A stretch of DNA of 56,797 nucleotides from Treponema sp. (GCA_017464425.1 JAFUDX010000029.1:1-56797), one strand, 5' to 3'; shown: positions 47,701 through 56,671, numbered from the stretch's first letter. A program made the numbers and translations. The notes: generated from the sequence alone by a model not told the origin.

Positions 47701-49351
47701 CCTTTCGCGCGTGTTTACCAAACAGTACATTCCTGTGCTTACGGTGGATTCGCTTCCTGAGCTGAACGATGTAAATCTTCGCTACACGCGGGCGGAAGTC
47801 ACCAACAATTTCCACACGCGAATGCTTTCGGGCGCGCTTTTGGCGGCAAAATCCCCCGCGCTTGAATATGTGCAGATTGTGAGCTTCGGCTGCGGGCACG
47901 ACGCGATTCTTTCCGATGAGATTATCCGCATTATGAGCGAAACTTCGGGGAAATCGCCGCTCATTTTAAAGCTCGATGAGGGTGGGGCGGCAAATTCGCT
48001 CAATATCCGCGTAAAATCCTTCCTCGAAACGATTGCCGAACGTAGAGCCAAAAAAGGCATTCTGCCGTTCAAAGATTTGGGCGATGCATACACGGCAAAA
48101 TTCGGCAAAGAAGACTTGGAAATGCGCACGGTGCTGATTCCGAATGTGTCGGCGGCTTTCTGCAAACTGCTTTCGGGCGTGCTTCGTAAGCAAGGGCTTC
48201 GCGCGCTCCCGCTTTCTATGGGCGAAAATCAGCAGATTCAGGTCGGCAAAAAATATGTGCACAACGACACCTGCTTCCCCGCGCAAATGGTCATCGGCGA
48301 GGCAATTTCTGCCTTGCAAAGCGGAAAATACCCGCTCGACCGCGTTGCAATCGGCATGGCAAAGTATCAGGGCGACTGCCGCCTTTCTCACTATTCGGCA
48401 TTGCTCCGCCGAGCCTTAGACGCGGCGGGCTTTAAGCAAGTGCCGATTGTCTCCACCGACCCGATTGACTCAAAGGAAATGCATCCGGGCTTTAGACTTG
48501 GTGCGCTCTTCAACATCCGCTCGCTGTGGGTAATCACGATGATGGACATGCTTGAAGAACTCCGCCGTCAGATTCGTCCGTATGAAGTGAACAAGGGCGA
48601 AACGAACCGCATTTTTGACGAAGTGATTGACGACATTGCGCAAGGAATCGACAAAGGAATCCGCACGGCTCTCAAAGCATACAAACGCGGAATCACGCGG
48701 TTCTGCGAAATCAAATACGACCGCTCTCAGCCGCGTTCGCGCGTGTTCGTAACGGGAGAATATCTTGTGACTTTCCACCCTGGCTCAAATTTCCATGTGG
48801 AGCGGTATCTTGAAGAAAACGGCTTGGAAGTGATTTTGCCGCGCATGGCGAATGTGTTCCGAAAAGATTTTTACGCCCGCGTTGTTGAGGCAAAGGATTT
48901 GAATGTCAAATTCAACATGGCGAACGCAATTTTTGACCGCGTTGCCGAAAAACTCTTTGAACGGGCGCAGCAAGTGTGTGAAAAAGAAGCGAGCCGTCAT
49001 CCGCTCTTTGTGAAGGCGACTCCGCTCCCCGTCCTTGCCGCCGAAACCGATGAAATCATGAACCGCACTTTCCTTTCTGGCGAAGGCTGGCTTATTCCGG
49101 GCGAAATCAAAGAATATGCGCTTCGTGGCGTGCAAAGTTTCGTGATTTTGCAGCCGTTCGGATGTTTGCCGAATCACATCTGCGGGCGCGGCATTATGAA
49201 AAAGGTGAAGGAAGAATTCCCCGCCGTGCAGATTTTGCCGCTCGACCTTGACCCCGACACGAGTTTTGCGAATGTGGAGAATCGTCTGCAAATGCTGATA
49301 ATGAATGAAAAATCTCGGCATATGGACACCACGCCACAAGCCGCTTCATAA
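44705..49351 (+). CDS. 2-hydroxyacyl-CoA dehydratase activase-like protein, two ASKHA domains plus DUF2229
   Basis: 1548 residues from GTG 44705. Two BcrAD/BadFG ATPase domains (about 8-270 and 340-600) each have an ASKHA loop (GIDVGSTTVK, GIDAGSTTSK) and an iron-sulfur cysteine motif (GSCAGGTGAF, ACSSGCGSFLENFA). A Cys-rich segment (CSKCANHCSR, NRCARGE), a DUF2229 domain (from GLPRTLEYWDSMPFW) and a dehydratase-like C-terminal region (NDTCFPAQ, YQGDCRLSHY) follow. Relatives activate or couple radical dehydratases by ATP-driven electron transfer; the client is not in the window. Two in-frame dispersed-repeat inserts (46511-46635 and 47228-47304) add ENHRLHRL and SLLT-type strings to loops. 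Leaderless-type promoter. Confidence 0.88.
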   Translation: MSQKALRMGIDVGSTTVKILILDSEKNEIIYTHYERHHAEQWATTQRLLRSVETQFPGERFRIAVCGSGGKPICDKIGAHFVQEVVANSSAVRALYPETRTAIELGGQDAKIIFFYDDDGRLVTSDMRMNGSCAGGTGAFIDEIASLLKVPTEEFEGLAASGKEVHSISGRCGVFAKTDIQSMLNQGVERADIALSAFHAIVKQTVGGLAQGLELKPPIIFEGGPLTYDHTLVKAFAQKLNLKPEEIIRPEHPETIVARGAAIALDELFPCEDDSDAILLSDAIHALDGGVVRVEHTGSKVKKAYFESEEECRAWREKHKSPELAKIDVKAGDTLNVYIGIDAGSTTSKMVLMTEDEKVFDRYYANNRGDPINVVRRGLMELHAKYEAMGVKLNVLGLGTTGYGELLIAKAYGADYHTVETVAHATAARRFVPDVSFILDIGGQDMKGIWVADGIITNITLNEACSSGCGSFLENFASSLKIPTDKIADAAFRSKKPADLGSRCTVFMNSTIITEQKNGCGPDDIMAGLCRSIIENVFTKVVRIANTSILGNKIVVQGGTFKNDAVLRSLEQYLGVEVTRAPYPGEMGCIGAALLTKEKREENHRLHRLHRLENVANENTSPKEEVVTDEKSTANFSLLTSHSSFIGFDALESLSYTQRENVICSKCANHCSRSLIQFSNGTTYITGNRCARGEVVLSEELSDADKSLKIADGSEDEEAVSGLGAPEKTKPGVIPESKTRYTPDMFLIREQLLFKKWDYKQVSAKKNITIGLPRTLEYWDSMPFWSTFFRSLGYDVILSHKSSRDMFENGIPFVPSDTVCFPAKLAHGHIQDLVKLFKEKENHRLHRLESSTDENLTANSSLLTANFRIFMPMVMEMPATDKARASNYVCAVVKGYPLIISHSENPARRWNVPFDNPMFHWYSETDRKNQIISYFSEQYGLQKSEIEAAFAQGEAAILAFRAKLREEGQKIIDKVTAENGFAVVLAGRPYHTDALVSHDLSRVFTKQYIPVLTVDSLPELNDVNLRYTRAEVTNNFHTRMLSGALLAAKSPALEYVQIVSFGCGHDAILSDEIIRIMSETSGKSPLILKLDEGGAANSLNIRVKSFLETIAERRAKKGILPFKDLGDAYTAKFGKEDLEMRTVLIPNVSAAFCKLLSGVLRKQGLRALPLSMGENQQIQVGKKYVHNDTCFPAQMVIGEAISALQSGKYPLDRVAIGMAKYQGDCRLSHYSALLRRALDAAGFKQVPIVSTDPIDSKEMHPGFRLGALFNIRSLWVITMMDMLEELRRQIRPYEVNKGETNRIFDEVIDDIAQGIDKGIRTALKAYKRGITRFCEIKYDRSQPRSRVFVTGEYLVTFHPGSNFHVERYLEENGLEVILPRMANVFRKDFYARVVEAKDLNVKFNMANAIFDRVAEKLFERAQQVCEKEASRHPLFVKATPLPVLAAETDEIMNRTFLSGEGWLIPGEIKEYALRGVQSFVILQPFGCLPNHICGRGIMKKVKEEFPAVQILPLDLDPDTSFANVENRLQMLIMNEKSRHMDTTPQAAS
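46511..46635. repeat. In-frame repeat insertion 1 in the activase gene
   Basis: A CCACAGATT/ACACAGATT/GCACAGATT triplet (46513-46540) is followed 60 nt later by the ACTGCTAACT unit (46600-46635). Coded strings are NHRLHRLHRL and STANFSLLTSH. It falls between the second ATPase domain and the Cys-rich segment. Confidence 0.7.
47228..47304. repeat. In-frame repeat insertion 2 in the activase gene
   Basis: CCACAGATTACACAGATTAG (47230-47249) followed 22 nt later by TAACTGCTAACTCCTCACTG and further units (to 47304). Coded strings are NHRLHRLE and LTANSSLLTAN. Same order of units and same reading frame as insertion 1, inside the DUF2229 region. Confidence 0.7.
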
Positions 49352-49405
49352 GTGATAGCATTTGTCAAAATATTGTGTTATACTTTTTTCTACCAAAAAT
49401 TTCTT

Positions 49406-51127
49406 ATGAAAAAAACTGTCTTTAAAATTACGCTTTTACTTTCATCAGCATTTTTTCTCTCTGCTCAAAATTCGCAAAACCAAAAAACTCAGTCAGAACC
49501 TATCGAAGAAGAAATTGAGCTTCCTGATGTCACCACAGTAGTAAATGGCAAAACATTCACCGCTGGCAAGGATTCTGTTCCAGATTATTCAGAAATTCTT
49601 CCAGAAAATGATTCTCCAGAAATCCAGCTTCCGCAGATGGACGGTGTTAAGAGCGCAAACAATTCGGTTGATATTTCCGAGCGAGCAAGTCAAAAAGAAA
49701 AAGACATTTACGCACAAGGAGAACTTGGAGCGGGCTATCCATTCTATTTTAAAGGCGATTTTTCAATTTATCGGGCTTCCGGCGATTCTCCATTTGAAAT
49801 TGATTTTAATCACGAAAGCACGGAAGGCTTCGCCCGCGAAAAATCAAACGAAGGATTCTTTGAGCGCGCAACTTCTGTTCACGGAAAGCAATCATTTTAT
49901 CACGAAAATGTGCAACATACGCTTGAAGCCGAATACAAAATGAATAATGACGGCTTGCAGCTCAAAAGTGATTCATACTCCGACACGGTTAAACACACAA
50001 TTTCAGCGAATGCAAACTCTGATTGGTCACTTTCCAACGGAATTTTGATTTCATACGGACTTGATGCCGCTTGGTTCAATCGATACGGACAAATAATGAA
50101 GGAAAGCGAAACAGCAAAAAACTTCATTGACAGCACAAAAATCATCGATTTCAATCCTTATTTTGGCTTTGGCTGGCAAAATGACAGCTTTACCGCCATG
50201 CTCACCGCACTTTACGGCTTTCAAGGAAATCTTGACGGCAGTGACAACTTACTGGAACTTTCGGGCTCTTCAAGCACTGAACACAGTCATCGCGGACAGT
50301 TCAAGCTCGCGCTCGGTTGGGAAAATGATTTAATCAAAGTTGGTGCAGATGGCTCAGTCATCGTTGGCTCTGCGACAGGCAAAAAAGATGTGCTTCCCGC
50401 CTTTACTGCGCTGTTTGATTTTAAAACCGACTATTTTACCGAAGGCAGATTCCTTACCGTGTTAGCACAGGGCGGTCTTCAGTCGTATCAAGAAAAAATC
50501 CGTACACTCGAAAATACATTCAAATTTTCAGCAATGCCCGCTATTCCCACAGAAACAAGCGATTGGTTTGCAAAAATTGATGTGACCGTGCCGATTCTGA
50601 CCATTTTTGAGGCAACATCGGGCTTTGAATTCAAAAAAACAGCTTTTGAAAACGGTGTTTGGCAAGCAATTTACAACGACACAAACCTTCTCTCAATCGG
50701 AAATGCTTCTCCGTCAGTCTCTTCTGGACTTTACTGCATTTCGCCCCAAGAACGAACTGAATTTAACACAGATTTAGGATTTTCCGTAGATTTTTCGCCA
50801 CTAAAAGCCGGAATAGAATGGAAGTCATTTTGGAAAGATGTTCCGAGCCTTGAAGACGCGCAAAAAATCACCTTGTCATTGGAATATCAGAGTCTTGACG
50901 CAAAATGGAACGCCGGAACCACCACAGCCTTTGCTTTTGGAAAAGATGCCGACACTTGCCCGGATATTTCTGCATGGGCTGGAGTCAGGCTTGCCTCTCG
51001 TTTGAGCCTTGCCCTTGAACTTAACGATACAGTCAAATTATTTCGTGGAGCAAAACGAAAATATGCCTATTCCCAGTACATCACCACTTCTGGAAATGCG
51101 ATGCTCCTCGTAAAATTCCAATTCTAA
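49406..51127 (+). CDS. Large outer-membrane beta-barrel-like protein
   Basis: 573 residues from ATG 49406 (MKKTVFKITLLLSS, cleavage after FLSAQ). A Gln/Glu-rich N-terminal segment carries EEEIELPDVTTVVNGKTF, which looks like a TonB-box-like or plug-linked motif of spirochaetal outer-membrane proteins. The rest is a long series of amphipathic strands (SLALELNDTVKL near the end) closing with NAMLLVKFQF, a C-terminal Phe. TATACT lies 21 nt upstream of ATG, with no clear Shine-Dalgarno. The TPR lipoprotein gene converges from the right; such pairs recall TPR-linked transport proteins of treponemes, but that link is inference. Confidence 0.65.
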   Translation: MKKTVFKITLLLSSAFFLSAQNSQNQKTQSEPIEEEIELPDVTTVVNGKTFTAGKDSVPDYSEILPENDSPEIQLPQMDGVKSANNSVDISERASQKEKDIYAQGELGAGYPFYFKGDFSIYRASGDSPFEIDFNHESTEGFAREKSNEGFFERATSVHGKQSFYHENVQHTLEAEYKMNNDGLQLKSDSYSDTVKHTISANANSDWSLSNGILISYGLDAAWFNRYGQIMKESETAKNFIDSTKIIDFNPYFGFGWQNDSFTAMLTALYGFQGNLDGSDNLLELSGSSSTEHSHRGQFKLALGWENDLIKVGADGSVIVGSATGKKDVLPAFTALFDFKTDYFTEGRFLTVLAQGGLQSYQEKIRTLENTFKFSAMPAIPTETSDWFAKIDVTVPILTIFEATSGFEFKKTAFENGVWQAIYNDTNLLSIGNASPSVSSGLYCISPQERTEFNTDLGFSVDFSPLKAGIEWKSFWKDVPSLEDAQKITLSLEYQSLDAKWNAGTTTAFAFGKDADTCPDISAWAGVRLASRLSLALELNDTVKLFRGAKRKYAYSQYITTSGNAMLLVKFQF

Positions 51128-51150
51128 TGAATTTAATACGCAGTTGTGAG

Positions 51151-51795
51151 TCAGTTTGAAGGATTCGGCGAAAATTCGCGGGCGCGTTCTTTAAATTCTT
51201 CAAGATTCTCGCATTTTAATTCTTCCGCGATTTTGAATTCTGATTCTGACTGCTCTAAGTCGCCAGAATAGGCATAGGCTACGGCAAGATTTGCGTGAAT
51301 TACGGCGATTTTTGGCTCATAATCAGCCGCTGTTTTTAAATGCTCAATTGCCGCCCCGATTTTATTCTGCCCAAGATAAAGTGCCCCCAGACTTGCATAC
51401 GCCTCGCCTTTCTGCGGATTTTGCCCAACAGCTTTTTTATATGCAGACTCGGCTTCTTCATCACGATTTAGAAGATGATATGTCATGCCAAGTGAAACAA
51501 GATTTTGGTAGTCAGGGCGCAATTCACACGATTTTTCCTGATACACCACCGCATTTTCCAAGTCCTCTTGTTGCAGATAAATGGTTGCGATAAATTTATA
51601 AATCAATTCGGGAGAATAATTAGTTTCTTCGTTGAGCGCATCGTTAAAAAGCCGCAACGATTCCTCATAATTCTGATTTTGATATGCCTTCATCGCGCGG
51701 GAAATCGTCAAATCACCAGGCTTAGAGCAGGAAAAAAACATAAAAATCACAAAAAATGTCAGTAGAATTTGTAATCTGTTGATTTGAATCTTCAT
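51151..51795 (-). CDS. TPR-repeat lipoprotein
   Basis: 214 residues. Lipoprotein signal (MKIQINRLQILLTFFVIFMF, lipobox FFSC23), then about four TPR motifs (residues 32-205, for example AMKAYQNQNYEESLRLFNDA, GEAYASLGALYLGQNKIGAA and AVIHANLAVAYAYSGDLEQS). A periplasmic scaffold. There is no Shine-Dalgarno; on the minus strand TTGCTG, 18 bp, TACTAT lies 7 nt before ATG, and this -10 overlaps that of the divergent SRP RNA. Confidence 0.82.
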   Translation of the reverse strand: MKIQINRLQILLTFFVIFMFFSCSKPGDLTISRAMKAYQNQNYEESLRLFNDALNEETNYSPELIYKFIATIYLQQEDLENAVVYQEKSCELRPDYQNLVSLGMTYHLLNRDEEAESAYKKAVGQNPQKGEAYASLGALYLGQNKIGAAIEHLKTAADYEPKIAVIHANLAVAYAYSGDLEQSESEFKIAEELKCENLEEFKERAREFSPNPSN

Positions 51796-51808
51796 TTCTG
51801 ATATAGTA
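51779..51808. promoter_or_regulatory. Overlapping divergent promoters of SRP RNA and TPR lipoprotein
   Basis: Rightward: TTGATT (51779-51784), 17 bp, TATAGT (51802-51807) for the SRP RNA. Leftward: -10 TACTAT occupies 51803-51808. The shared TATAGTA is read as a -10 on both strands. Confidence 0.5.
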
Positions 51809-51815
51809 TCCTTGT

Positions 51816-51908
51816 TGGTCAGGCGCCAGCAAATTCTTTCTTCAAAACCGAGTCAGGGCGGAAGCAGCAGCTCTATGATGTTTAGAATTGTGCATGGTCT
51901 CCCTGACC
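51816..51908 (+). ncRNA. ffs: Signal recognition particle RNA (small bacterial type, 4.5S)
   Basis: The conserved Ffh-binding core GTCAGGGCGGAAGCAGCAGC lies at 51852-51871, and the ends pair (GGTCAGG at 51817-51823 with CCTGACC at 51902-51908). TTTTTT directly after serves as terminator. A promoter is visible at 51779-51807. The RNA binds Ffh for co-translational targeting. About 93 nt, single-hairpin form without an Alu domain. Confidence 0.9.
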
Positions 51909-51912
51909 TTTT

Positions 51913-52662
51913 TTATTTGACTCGCTTTTCAAGATATTTCATTTTTTCTTGGCGGAAATTTGCATCGATGTCACGGTCAAAGAAATCTATATTCGTATCC
52001 GCTTCAAGCTGGTAGATGTTGTACGCAAATTCAGAAATATCGCAGTTTCGCTCATAATCTGGCGGAATTCGATTTGCAATTCGATAGCATTTCTGAACAG
52101 GCTTTCCGTCTTCAAAATAAAGCACTACCCGATAAAAATATGAAGGAGAAGCGATTCGATTGCCAAGCAAATATTTGATTTTTAAAGATTCCTTTTCAAA
52201 GATAGGACCTGAGTATGTATAAACCGTGCCGTATTTCTGTGCAAGAGACTCAAACGAACTGGTAATATTCTCCCAAATCGAGTCTTTTAGCTGCTTGTTC
52301 ATGAACACAATGTTTGATGTGAGATACGATGACTCTTGAGCGGTTGTGTTGTTCATCGCATGATCTTTCGGATACAGCTGTACCGGCTCCAATTTAATGC
52401 TTTCGATGTCTTTTGGAGAAATTCTATTGCCTTTAACACGATTGTCTTGCTTCCATTCAGGTTTGGCAGTTGCTCCCCCAGCAAGCATTTGCGGCTGCAA
52501 AACATGCATTTCCCAGACGGGAATTCCATAATTTTCAGCAAATCCGACTGAATAGGTAGAATTTTCGATTGTATACGGATTTTTTGCTCCAGAAACTGGC
52601 AATTCGATTTTCTGAGCAAATAGTGGCGTTGCAATCAGCAACAGAAGAATAAACTTTTTCAT
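51913..52662 (-). CDS. Secreted DNA/RNA non-specific endonuclease-like protein
   Basis: 249 residues; the ATG at 52662 follows GGGGGAG closely. Signal peptide MKKFILLLLIATPLFA. Later strings match the NUC1 nuclease fold: VWEMHVLQP, YPKDHAMNNTTAQ where DRGH normally lies (the His is kept, Arg-Gly is not), YLTSNIVFMNKQLKDSIWEN with the metal Asn, and VYTYSGPIF. Because the DRGH motif is altered, activity is uncertain. It would act in the periplasm or outside. Its stop lies just past the SRP RNA terminator. Confidence 0.7.
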   Translation of the reverse strand: MKKFILLLLIATPLFAQKIELPVSGAKNPYTIENSTYSVGFAENYGIPVWEMHVLQPQMLAGGATAKPEWKQDNRVKGNRISPKDIESIKLEPVQLYPKDHAMNNTTAQESSYLTSNIVFMNKQLKDSIWENITSSFESLAQKYGTVYTYSGPIFEKESLKIKYLLGNRIASPSYFYRVVLYFEDGKPVQKCYRIANRIPPDYERNCDISEFAYNIYQLEADTNIDFFDRDIDANFRQEKMKYLEKRVK

Positions 52663-52736
52663 TTTCTCCCCCATTTTACTGTCACCACCATCTTACATCA
52701 ATTCCAAATTTTTTTCTATTACTATTCCCTGCAAGA

Positions 52737-54053
52737 TTAGAATTTCTTCTTGAATTTATAGGTATAGGTGAGCGGAATTGAAATGCCTGAAATTCCTTCG
52801 CTTCGGGCGGCGTTCATGTCAAAGCGAAGCCCTGCGCCAATCGTGCCGCTTTCACCCACACCAATGGAAAGTCGCGGATAAAGCGTTATCCATGTCGTTG
52901 ACTCGGCATGTAAAAGCGTGCGAAGACAGAAATTGAACAAGGCTTCCATTGAATCAGAAATCTGATAATTCATGCGGAGACCCGCGTAAAACGGAATTCC
53001 TTCGTGCGTGTAATCGTCAGTCTCGTTTTTGCTCGACTTGTATTTTACAATTGTGGAACCGCGAGCAATCGTTCCGATTTCTGTTTTCGTAAGATTTCCG
53101 TCAGAATCGTAATATTTGATTTTGCCAATGTACTCGTTTGTAAGACCCGTAATCACATCAGCATAGATTTTGAAGCCTTTTTCGGTAAAATCATAGCCGC
53201 CTGAAAAGCCGAGCGCGTATTTGGTGCTCTGCTTTTTGTATTCGCTGTAGCCCTTCTTTTTGTGGTCAACTCGCTCTTCGGGAAGATAATCGCTTGTCGT
53301 AAAGTTGTAGTAAAATCCCACATTCGCAATCAGATTTTCGCTTCCCGTGTAGCCTAAAAATGCCCCGAATTTGCGCGAGTCTTCAGTAACATCGTGAGCC
53401 GTAAATCCCACATCGAACAGATTTGAAACACCGCCGTTTACGCCAAAGTCAATCGCCTTTTCAAATTCATCTGAATCGGGGTAGAAAGTGCCACCACCCG
53501 CAAATTTTGTGTAGATTCCGTTGTTAAAATTCCAGTCGCTCGTAATTCCGCCTGCAAACCCGTTTGAAAAAATCGCCACCGTGTCATTTCCAAAATATCG
53601 CTCCTCGCCAAGTGAATCCGTGAGAAGCCGTGCATATTTGGTGGTATCGTCGCTAGCCGCAAGATAGCCTGACTGAATCGCAAAATGCTTGTAGAAATTC
53701 GTTCCCGCCACAATCCCGAATTGAGAAACTGGCGTAAAATGGAAGTACCCGCTTGGAGCAAAAATCACATTCGCAAGCGAATCGTCCATATTCTGATAAA
53801 ACGCTTCAAGCCGAATGCGTGCATTGAATAAATCATCTTCCACATCAGCTTGCAATCGGTCACCGAACGAAAAACCTGTGTTCGTGGTGGTGTCGCCAGT
53901 GACATCAGTTTCGTTCGTGCGTGTAAAAAGGTCGTATTCGCCAAGCTCGTCCAAATCCGCGCCCACCGTATTTTTGACGGTAAGTTTTGTTTTGGCAGAA
54001 AGAGATGCGAGCGCAAAGGCAAAAAGCGTAATGGTCAGAATGTGTCGTTTCAT
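52737..54053 (-). CDS. Outer-membrane beta-barrel-like protein, 438 residues
   Basis: AAGGAGC before ATG 54053. Signal peptide MKRHILTITLFAFALASLSA. The mature protein is a long array of amphipathic strands with Gly/aromatic turns (SGYFHFTPVSQFGIVAGTNF, FTEKGFKIYADVITGL) and closes with IPLTYTYKFKKKF. It resembles spirochaetal porin-like barrels. It lies 18 nt after the large Cthe_2159-like lipoprotein gene on the same strand, so the two are probably co-transcribed. Confidence 0.7.
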   Translation of the reverse strand: MKRHILTITLFAFALASLSAKTKLTVKNTVGADLDELGEYDLFTRTNETDVTGDTTTNTGFSFGDRLQADVEDDLFNARIRLEAFYQNMDDSLANVIFAPSGYFHFTPVSQFGIVAGTNFYKHFAIQSGYLAASDDTTKYARLLTDSLGEERYFGNDTVAIFSNGFAGGITSDWNFNNGIYTKFAGGGTFYPDSDEFEKAIDFGVNGGVSNLFDVGFTAHDVTEDSRKFGAFLGYTGSENLIANVGFYYNFTTSDYLPEERVDHKKKGYSEYKKQSTKYALGFSGGYDFTEKGFKIYADVITGLTNEYIGKIKYYDSDGNLTKTEIGTIARGSTIVKYKSSKNETDDYTHEGIPFYAGLRMNYQISDSMEALFNFCLRTLLHAESTTWITLYPRLSIGVGESGTIGAGLRFDMNAARSEGISGISIPLTYTYKFKKKF

Positions 54054-54071
54054 AATGAGTGCTCCTTTATT

Positions 54072-56534
54072 TTATCGTTTTCCACCACCACTGAATCCGC
54101 CTGAGCCAGGAAAATTACTCCCTGAGGTATTTCCGCCCGCAGATGATGAAGATGTCGTTGCCGTAGCAGAAACGCTTGTTCCACCAGAAACCGTTGCCGG
54201 GAAATAAACTCCCGCATCGGAATTGTAGAGCGTGCCTGAAATCGTGCCGTCTTTAACGAAACTGTATGAGCTTCCGTTTGTGAGCGAATTTGAAATCAGA
54301 ATTGCCGCCGCGTATGTCTGTGGTGATTTCACTGCAATTATACCATTTATACCCAAAGAAGATGAAGAGCTTCCGAGTGAAGTTGAGTAAATCATCGGGC
54401 TTACAGTACTTGAAGGAATGCTTTCTGAGAACATATCGCTTGACCCCATCGCAAAGACCGTTGCGCTTGTGCCCGTCACTTTGAAACTATAGCTTCCATC
54501 GCCACAATCGATTGGAGAGTTTCCGCCACCTGTTTGGCTTACGACAGCCGTTCCACCTGAAATCACGATGTTTCCATTTGAGTCAAGACCGTCGCCCTGC
54601 GATTTCACATACACAAATCCGCCTGAAATCGTGAGCGTTCCACCTGTGGTGCTTACATTTACGCCATCATCGGGAGCAGAAACAATCGTTGTGCCACCAG
54701 AGAATGTGACGGAACTTGCGCCCTCAATTCCTTCGGGTGCGAATTTGACCGTGCCAGTTTCTTTTACACCATCTGCGTCATACCAAGAGCCTGTCGAAGT
54801 TCGTTCAGAATAGCTTGTTGTTCCTGTGACCGTGAATGTGTTCGTTCCGCCCGCAATTGCAACGACTGGGGCGTTTATTCCCTTTCCGTTGTAGGTCGTG
54901 ACATTCACCGTTCCGCCGTTGATTTTGACATAACTTGAAGTGTAGTCATCATCGTCAGTTTTGAAACCGTTCGCTTTTCTCATGTCGTTCGTTGAAATGA
55001 TTCCGTAGCCGTTGAATGTGATTGAACCGTCATTTACCACGATTCCTTGTCCACCAAACAAGCCGTTTTTGCCTGTTGCAGAAGATTTTGTGCTTGAAGA
55101 AAGATAATTTTGCAAGGTGAGCGTTCCACCGTCAATCGTGAGAATGCCATCTTTGCTTGCAATACAATTCTTATACGCCTGTGTGACCGAAAGCGAGCCG
55201 CTTCCAGAAATCGTGAGATTTCCTTTGCTGTAGAGCGTGCCTTTGCCGTCGCTTCCTTCGCGCTGAGCGGCTTTTACGACCGTGCAAGAAACGATGTTTC
55301 CGTCGTCATCAGTGTAAGTGTCGCTTGAAGAAGTCGAATATTCCTCGCCGTAGCCTGTGCCGTAAGTTCTGCCGTCAACAAACACATTCGTTCCGCTGAT
55401 GTCAACGAGAGCCGCCGAACCTTTGGTGACTTCCACACACGGATAATTTGATGAAGTGATTTCAGCATCATTCAAATACACTGCCACAACATCGCTTGCG
55501 TTCGACTGGATTTTTACACCACCCGTGCTCATTTTTCCAGAAAGATACACCGCGAGTTTTCCGCTGAACGAAGCCGCATTGATTTTGATTAAGTTCGTTG
55601 AAGAGCCATCATCGTTTTCAGTGAATTTGACTTTTACACTGTCAATTGGCTTTACTGCACTCGTAGTGATTTCACTCCATGTTACGTTGTCACTTGAAAC
55701 CAATGCGCTTTCCAAATCAACATAAATCACGCTTGAATAGGTTGAAGTGTCAACGGTTGCGACATCATTGTATGAGTCCGAAGTCGCGCCTTTCGCCAAA
55801 ATCGTGATTGTTACATCGTCACTAAAGGAATTTCCGTCAGAATCAGTCGCCGTGACAGTGATTGTGACACTCTGTGCAGAATCGCTCGTGTTGTTCGCCG
55901 TGATTTTGCAGTCGCCGTCATCGACCGTTGTTTTTGCGGTCGAGCCTTCGCCTTCGCTCGTAAAGTACACATAGTCACCCCCCTCGGTGATTTCCCAAGA
56001 ATAGGTGATTGAGGGGCTTCCCGTGTAAGTCGGCGTTGCAGAAAGTTTTGTTTTTCCTGTTGCGCTGATTGTTTCGCTGGCCGCTGCAAGGCTGATTGTG
56101 GTGAGTTCGTCTTTTACCGTTGTAGCCGAAACAGTGACAGAATCCGTTCCGCTTACAGAATTGGTGCCGTCAGAAACAACCACTTTGACAGTGATGGTTT
56201 GTTCACTTCCGCTCGTGTTGCTTGCCATGAGCGTTGCAGTTGTGCCGCTTCCCGAAATTGAGGCATAATCGCTTCCTTTAGAAATGCTCCAAGAATATGA
56301 AAGTGTAGGGCTTCCAGAAGTCGTTGCGCTCGCAGTGAAAGTCGCCGTGCCATTGTAAGAGACTGTGCTCGCCCCGCATTTTACGGACACCGCTGTGACA
56401 GCAGCAGTCGTTGTGTTTGAACTCGCCGCAGAAGATGCTGAATTCGTGTTCTCCACTGCGTCATCGTCCACAACACATGATGTAAGACAAAATCCAATTA
56501 AAATAAAAGCCAGAATAGTTTTTACAGTTTTCAT
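54072..56534 (-). CDS. Cthe_2159-like carbohydrate-binding-domain lipoprotein
   Basis: 820 residues from ATG 56534 (GAGG upstream). Lipobox LTSC20. Two Ig-like domains (about 50-140 and 145-245; TLSYSWSISKGSDY and ITYSWEITEGGDY are matching strands) precede a beta-helix-type region (about 265-740) with repeats such as LTISGSGSLSV, LTIDGGTLTL, SYVKINGGTVNV and IVISGGTAVVSQ. This is the pattern of the Cthe_2159/DUF4353 carbohydrate-binding beta-helix. The C-terminus is Gly/Ser-rich (SGSNFPGSGGFSGGGKR). Likely a surface polysaccharide-binding protein. Confidence 0.8.
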   Translation of the reverse strand: MKTVKTILAFILIGFCLTSCVVDDDAVENTNSASSAASSNTTTAAVTAVSVKCGASTVSYNGTATFTASATTSGSPTLSYSWSISKGSDYASISGSGTTATLMASNTSGSEQTITVKVVVSDGTNSVSGTDSVTVSATTVKDELTTISLAAASETISATGKTKLSATPTYTGSPSITYSWEITEGGDYVYFTSEGEGSTAKTTVDDGDCKITANNTSDSAQSVTITVTATDSDGNSFSDDVTITILAKGATSDSYNDVATVDTSTYSSVIYVDLESALVSSDNVTWSEITTSAVKPIDSVKVKFTENDDGSSTNLIKINAASFSGKLAVYLSGKMSTGGVKIQSNASDVVAVYLNDAEITSSNYPCVEVTKGSAALVDISGTNVFVDGRTYGTGYGEEYSTSSSDTYTDDDGNIVSCTVVKAAQREGSDGKGTLYSKGNLTISGSGSLSVTQAYKNCIASKDGILTIDGGTLTLQNYLSSSTKSSATGKNGLFGGQGIVVNDGSITFNGYGIISTNDMRKANGFKTDDDDYTSSYVKINGGTVNVTTYNGKGINAPVVAIAGGTNTFTVTGTTSYSERTSTGSWYDADGVKETGTVKFAPEGIEGASSVTFSGGTTIVSAPDDGVNVSTTGGTLTISGGFVYVKSQGDGLDSNGNIVISGGTAVVSQTGGGNSPIDCGDGSYSFKVTGTSATVFAMGSSDMFSESIPSSTVSPMIYSTSLGSSSSSLGINGIIAVKSPQTYAAAILISNSLTNGSSYSFVKDGTISGTLYNSDAGVYFPATVSGGTSVSATATTSSSSAGGNTSGSNFPGSGGFSGGGKR

Positions 56535-56671
56535 AAGCAAACCTCGTGATTCTTAATTTCACCTGTAACTGTAACGGCTTTTTTTTGTATTTTCAATTTT
56601 TTTTTGTGATTCTAAATAAGTTCTTAGGAAGCTCTCATACTTCTTACCGGACGACTGGGGAGAAAAGCAGC

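Noticed and set aside
55977..55982. C6 tract in the large lipoprotein gene as a phase-variation site
   Set aside because: Six bases is short for slippage and it lies in the middle of the gene; only the G9 tract at 7645 seems long enough.
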